Shown here: piece by piece, positions 61,877 to 64,000 of the stretch
Layout: every line of letters begins with the position of its first letter
Position numbering within the stretch: the stretch's first letter is position 1
NCBI RefSeq assembly: GCF_023101165.1
Contig: NZ_CP078076.1
Location: 868,001-932,000 of the forward strand
Origin: Microbacterium sufflavum
GTDB taxonomy: Bacteria; Actinomycetota; Actinomycetes; Actinomycetales; Microbacteriaceae
Length of the DNA: 64,000 nt
Direction of reading: 5' to 3'
Program-made: the position numbers and the translations under genes
Notes under the pieces: model-generated
Database searches by the model: none
The model's input: only the letters and a program-made list of their open reading frames with translations
Told to the model about the DNA's origin: nothing

Positions 61877-63259
61877 ATGACCCGACAGATCCGCTTCAAC
61901 GCCTTCGACATGAACTGCGTCGCCCACCAGTCGTCCGGGCTGTGGCGGCACCCCGACGACCGGTCGCGGCAGTACAACACGATCTCGTACTGGACCGAGC
62001 TGGCGACACTGCTGGAGAGCGCGACCTTCGACGGCATCTTCATCGCCGACGTGCTCGGCACCTACGACGTGTACGGCGGCACCAACGAGGCCGCGATCCG
62101 TAATGGCGCCCAGGTGCCGGTGAACGACCCGATCCTGCTGGTGAGCGCGATGGCCGCCGTGACCGAGCACCTCGGCTTCGGCATCACGGCCGGCACGGCG
62201 TTCGAGCACCCCTACCCGTTCGCACGGCGGCTCAGCACGCTCGACCACCTGACGCAGGGCCGCATCGGCTGGAACGTCGTCACCGGCTACCTCCCCAGCG
62301 CCGCCCGCAACATGGGCCAGGAGGATCAGCTCGGTCATGACGACCGCTACGACCACGCCGACGAGTACGTCGAGGTGCTGTACAAGCTGTGGGAGGGGTC
62401 GTGGGAGGACGACGCCGTGGTCGAGGACCGCGAGCGCGGCATCTTCACCGACCCCGCCAAGGTGCACCCGATCCGGCACGAGGGCACCCACTTCCGCGTG
62501 CCGGGCATTCACATCTCCGAGCCGTCGCCGCAGCGCACCCCCGTCATCTACCAGGCCGGTGCGAGCCCCCGCGGCGTGCGGTTCGCGGCCGAGAACGCCG
62601 AGGCGATCTTCGTCGCCGCCCCGTCGAAGGAGGTGCTGGCCGGCACCGTGAAGCGCATCCGCGACGCCCTCGAGGCGGCGGGTCGCGACCGCTACGACGC
62701 CCGCATCTACACGCTGCTGACCGTGATCACGGCGGCGACGAGCGAGGAGGCGACCGCGAAGCACGCGGAGTACCTGTCGTATGCGAGTCCCGAGGGGGCC
62801 CTCACGTTCATGTCGGGCTGGATGGGCGTCGACCTGTCGCAGTACGGCGAAGACGAACCCGTGGGGAACGTGGAGTCCAACGCGATCCAGTCGGTGCTCC
62901 AGCACCTGAAGGAGGAGGCGGATCTCGGCCGGGAGTGGACGGTCGGCGACTTCGGGCGGCACAACGCCATCGGCGGACTCGGACCCACGGTCGTCGGCTC
63001 GGGCGAGGAGATCGCCGACGAGCTGCAGTCGTGGGTGGAGCAGACCGACATCGACGGCTTCAACCTCGCCTACGCGGTCACGCCCGGCACGTGGCAGGAC
63101 GTGATCGAGCATGTGATCCCGGTGCTGCGCGAGCGCGGCGCGTACCCCGAGGAGTACACGCCCGGCACGCTGCGCCACAAGCTCCACGGGCGCGGCGACC
63201 GCGTGCAGGACACGCACCGCGCCGCGCAGTACCGCGTGGGGGCGGCGGCGCGGGCCTGA
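61877..63259 (+). CDS. LLM class flavin-dependent monooxygenase (NtaA/SnaA/DszA type)
   Basis: The 460-residue protein (469 from ATG 61868) has a TIM-barrel luciferase-like fold. FNAFDMNCVAHQSSGLWRHP and GRIGWNVVTGYLPSAARNMG are hallmarks of the DszA/NtaA family, and VIYQAGASPRGVRFAAENAEAIF binds FMN. Members oxidise sulfur- or nitrogen-containing compounds with reduced FMN from a partner reductase. No reductase lies next to it. No good ribosome binding site is visible for either start. Confidence 0.86.
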   Translation: MTRQIRFNAFDMNCVAHQSSGLWRHPDDRSRQYNTISYWTELATLLESATFDGIFIADVLGTYDVYGGTNEAAIRNGAQVPVNDPILLVSAMAAVTEHLGFGITAGTAFEHPYPFARRLSTLDHLTQGRIGWNVVTGYLPSAARNMGQEDQLGHDDRYDHADEYVEVLYKLWEGSWEDDAVVEDRERGIFTDPAKVHPIRHEGTHFRVPGIHISEPSPQRTPVIYQAGASPRGVRFAAENAEAIFVAAPSKEVLAGTVKRIRDALEAAGRDRYDARIYTLLTVITAATSEEATAKHAEYLSYASPEGALTFMSGWMGVDLSQYGEDEPVGNVESNAIQSVLQHLKEEADLGREWTVGDFGRHNAIGGLGPTVVGSGEEIADELQSWVEQTDIDGFNLAYAVTPGTWQDVIEHVIPVLRERGAYPEEYTPGTLRHKLHGRGDRVQDTHRAAQYRVGAAARA

Positions 63260-63265
63260 GCGGCG

Positions 63266-63442
63266 TCAGTCGGCGTCGCGGGCGAACAGGTTCCGCAGCA
63301 CGAGGAACACCACGACGGCCACGACCGCGACGATCGCGAGCTTCGCGATGAACCACAGCACCGAGAACAGGGCGCTGACGATCCACCACGCGATCACGAC
63401 AGCGAGGATCACGCCGAGCACGGTCCAGATGTTCTTGGTCAT
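63266..63442 (-). CDS. Small single-pass to two-pass membrane protein
   Basis: The 58-residue protein begins MTKNIWTVLGVILAVVIAWW and ends LRNLFARDAD. It has one long hydrophobic helix pair at about 7-50 with Trp residues at the boundary. ATG 63442 overlaps the stop of the MerR-type gene (ATGA), which supports a real, co-translated gene. Function is unknown. Confidence 0.6.
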   Translation of the reverse strand: MTKNIWTVLGVILAVVIAWWIVSALFSVLWFIAKLAIVAVVAVVVFLVLRNLFARDAD

Positions 63443-64000
63443 ACGTCCAGCCTAGGGGCGCGGGCCGCGGGATCCTCCCCTCCCGGACCGCCAGCTCCGG
63501 CGGACGTCGCGGTGTCCGCGCCGCCCGCGCGCTCGGTGTCGGCGAGCAGTGCATGCAGGCTGCCCGCCGCCGCCAGCAGCGCGACGCTGCGGCGGGTGAG
63601 GGCGTCGAGCCGGGCGGCGAGGATGCTCTGCAGCCCTCCGCTCTCGCCGTGCGCCCGCAGCTCCTCCAGGATCCGGGTGATGGCCGGGATCCCATAGCCG
63701 CCCGACCGGAGTGCGGCGACCACGCGGGCCTCGGTGATCGCGCCCGAGCCGTAGCGGCGGGCGCTCCTGCCGTCGCGCATCGGGCGGATGAGCCCCTCGC
63801 GCTCCCAGTGGCGCAGCGCCGAGGTCCGCACGCCGAGAGCCTGGGCGAGCTCACCGACCGTCATCTCGTCGGCGTCGTCGAACACGTCGTCGGCGTCGGA
63901 CACCGCGACCTCCAGACCGCGCAGCGCCTCCCGCACCCGGGTGCGCTCGTCGGCGAGGTCGGCGTGGAGGGCATCGATGCGCTCGGCGGCCCGTTCGACC
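63439..64000 (-). CDS. MerR family regulator, N-terminus beyond the window
   Basis: The frame runs open to the window edge with no stop, giving about 187 residues. A helical stretch rich in Glu/Arg and Ala (VERAAERIDALHADLAD) leads to a MerR helix-turn-helix (TVGELAQALGVRTSALRHWEREGLIRP, then RRYGSGAITEARVVAALR). A short helix tail with LDALTRRSVALLAAAGSLHALL follows. The DNA-binding domain is therefore not at the visible N-terminus, unusual for MerR proteins, so another domain lies before it. GTG 63936 could be a start, but coding continues above it. Confidence 0.72.
   Translation of the reverse strand, partial: VERAAERIDALHADLADERTRVREALRGLEVAVSDADDVFDDADEMTVGELAQALGVRTSALRHWEREGLIRPMRDGRSARRYGSGAITEARVVAALRSGGYGIPAITRILEELRAHGESGGLQSILAARLDALTRRSVALLAAAGSLHALLADTERAGGADTATSAGAGGPGGEDPAARAPRLDV

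Overview
The window is high-GC actinobacterial DNA. Gene content, strong G/C third-position bias, short intergenic gaps, frequent ATGA/GTGA start-stop overlaps and many leaderless-looking promoters fit Microbacteriaceae, most likely a Microbacterium-like species. This is inference, because no rRNA or other taxonomic marker lies in the window. I see no tRNA, rRNA, CRISPR array, IS element or prophage. No gene-free stretch exceeds 300 bases; the longest (14735-15022, 288 bases) holds an unexplained 43-bp palindrome.

Layout. 1-2818: a cut beta-lactamase-family hydrolase divergent from a quinone-oxidoreductase-like gene, a NIPSNAP protein and a MarR regulator, with three TTGA-N5-TCAA operator-like sites. 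2820-7465: leftward bkdA-bkdB-bkdC (branched-chain 2-oxoacid dehydrogenase E1 alpha, E1 beta, E2) and hisC. 7518-16782: small membrane and exported proteins, a WXG-like/lipase-like pair, a low-molecular-weight tyrosine phosphatase, purB with an apparent CTG start, an MFS exporter, two membrane proteins, a DNA-binding regulator and a sulfurtransferase. 16792-18497: a murJ-type flippase gene broken by a one-base frameshift in a stretch of visibly lower GC. 18585-25606: ribA, a MarR regulator, a ClgR/PopR-like regulator facing two clpP genes (one without the catalytic serine), a thioesterase, a frameshifted heptad-repeat membrane protein, and a trans-sulfuration enzyme divergent from an Lrp/AsnC regulator. 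25603-36412: an acyl-CoA synthetase, a secreted protein with three 33-residue repeats, a MATE exporter, a CycA-type permease, DUF2871, a two-component system, a YigZ/IMPACT protein and a J-domain protein.

36438-43591 is a glycan-use operon: LacI regulator, sugar-binding lipoprotein, two permeases, a GH130 enzyme and a Tat-exported protein. It has no ATPase gene, so it probably borrows one. 43634-47617 is oxidative-stress defence: a Fur/PerR-like regulator, katA, an alpha/beta hydrolase, and msrB-msrA. 47726-57555 is a sialic acid locus. A GntR regulator diverges from an eight-gene leftward operon encoding a dipeptide-type ABC importer (binding lipoprotein, permease, fused permease-ATPase, ATPase), then NanA, NanK, NanE and a DUF4862 protein. 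Neu5Ac would be imported, cleaved to ManNAc and pyruvate, phosphorylated and epimerised to GlcNAc-6-P.

57606-64000 holds a DUF808 protein, an unidentified membrane protein under a palindromic promoter, a short leaderless upstream ORF ahead of a GNAT acetyltransferase, pnuC, a Phd/RelE toxin-antitoxin pair with its operator, a flavin monooxygenase, a 58-residue membrane protein and a cut MerR-type regulator.

The items most worth checking are the shared 13-bp operator in two redox-related promoters, the serine-less ClpP paired with an intact one, the CTG start of purB, the two frameshifted genes, the leaderless uORF, and DUF4862 in the sialic acid operon.
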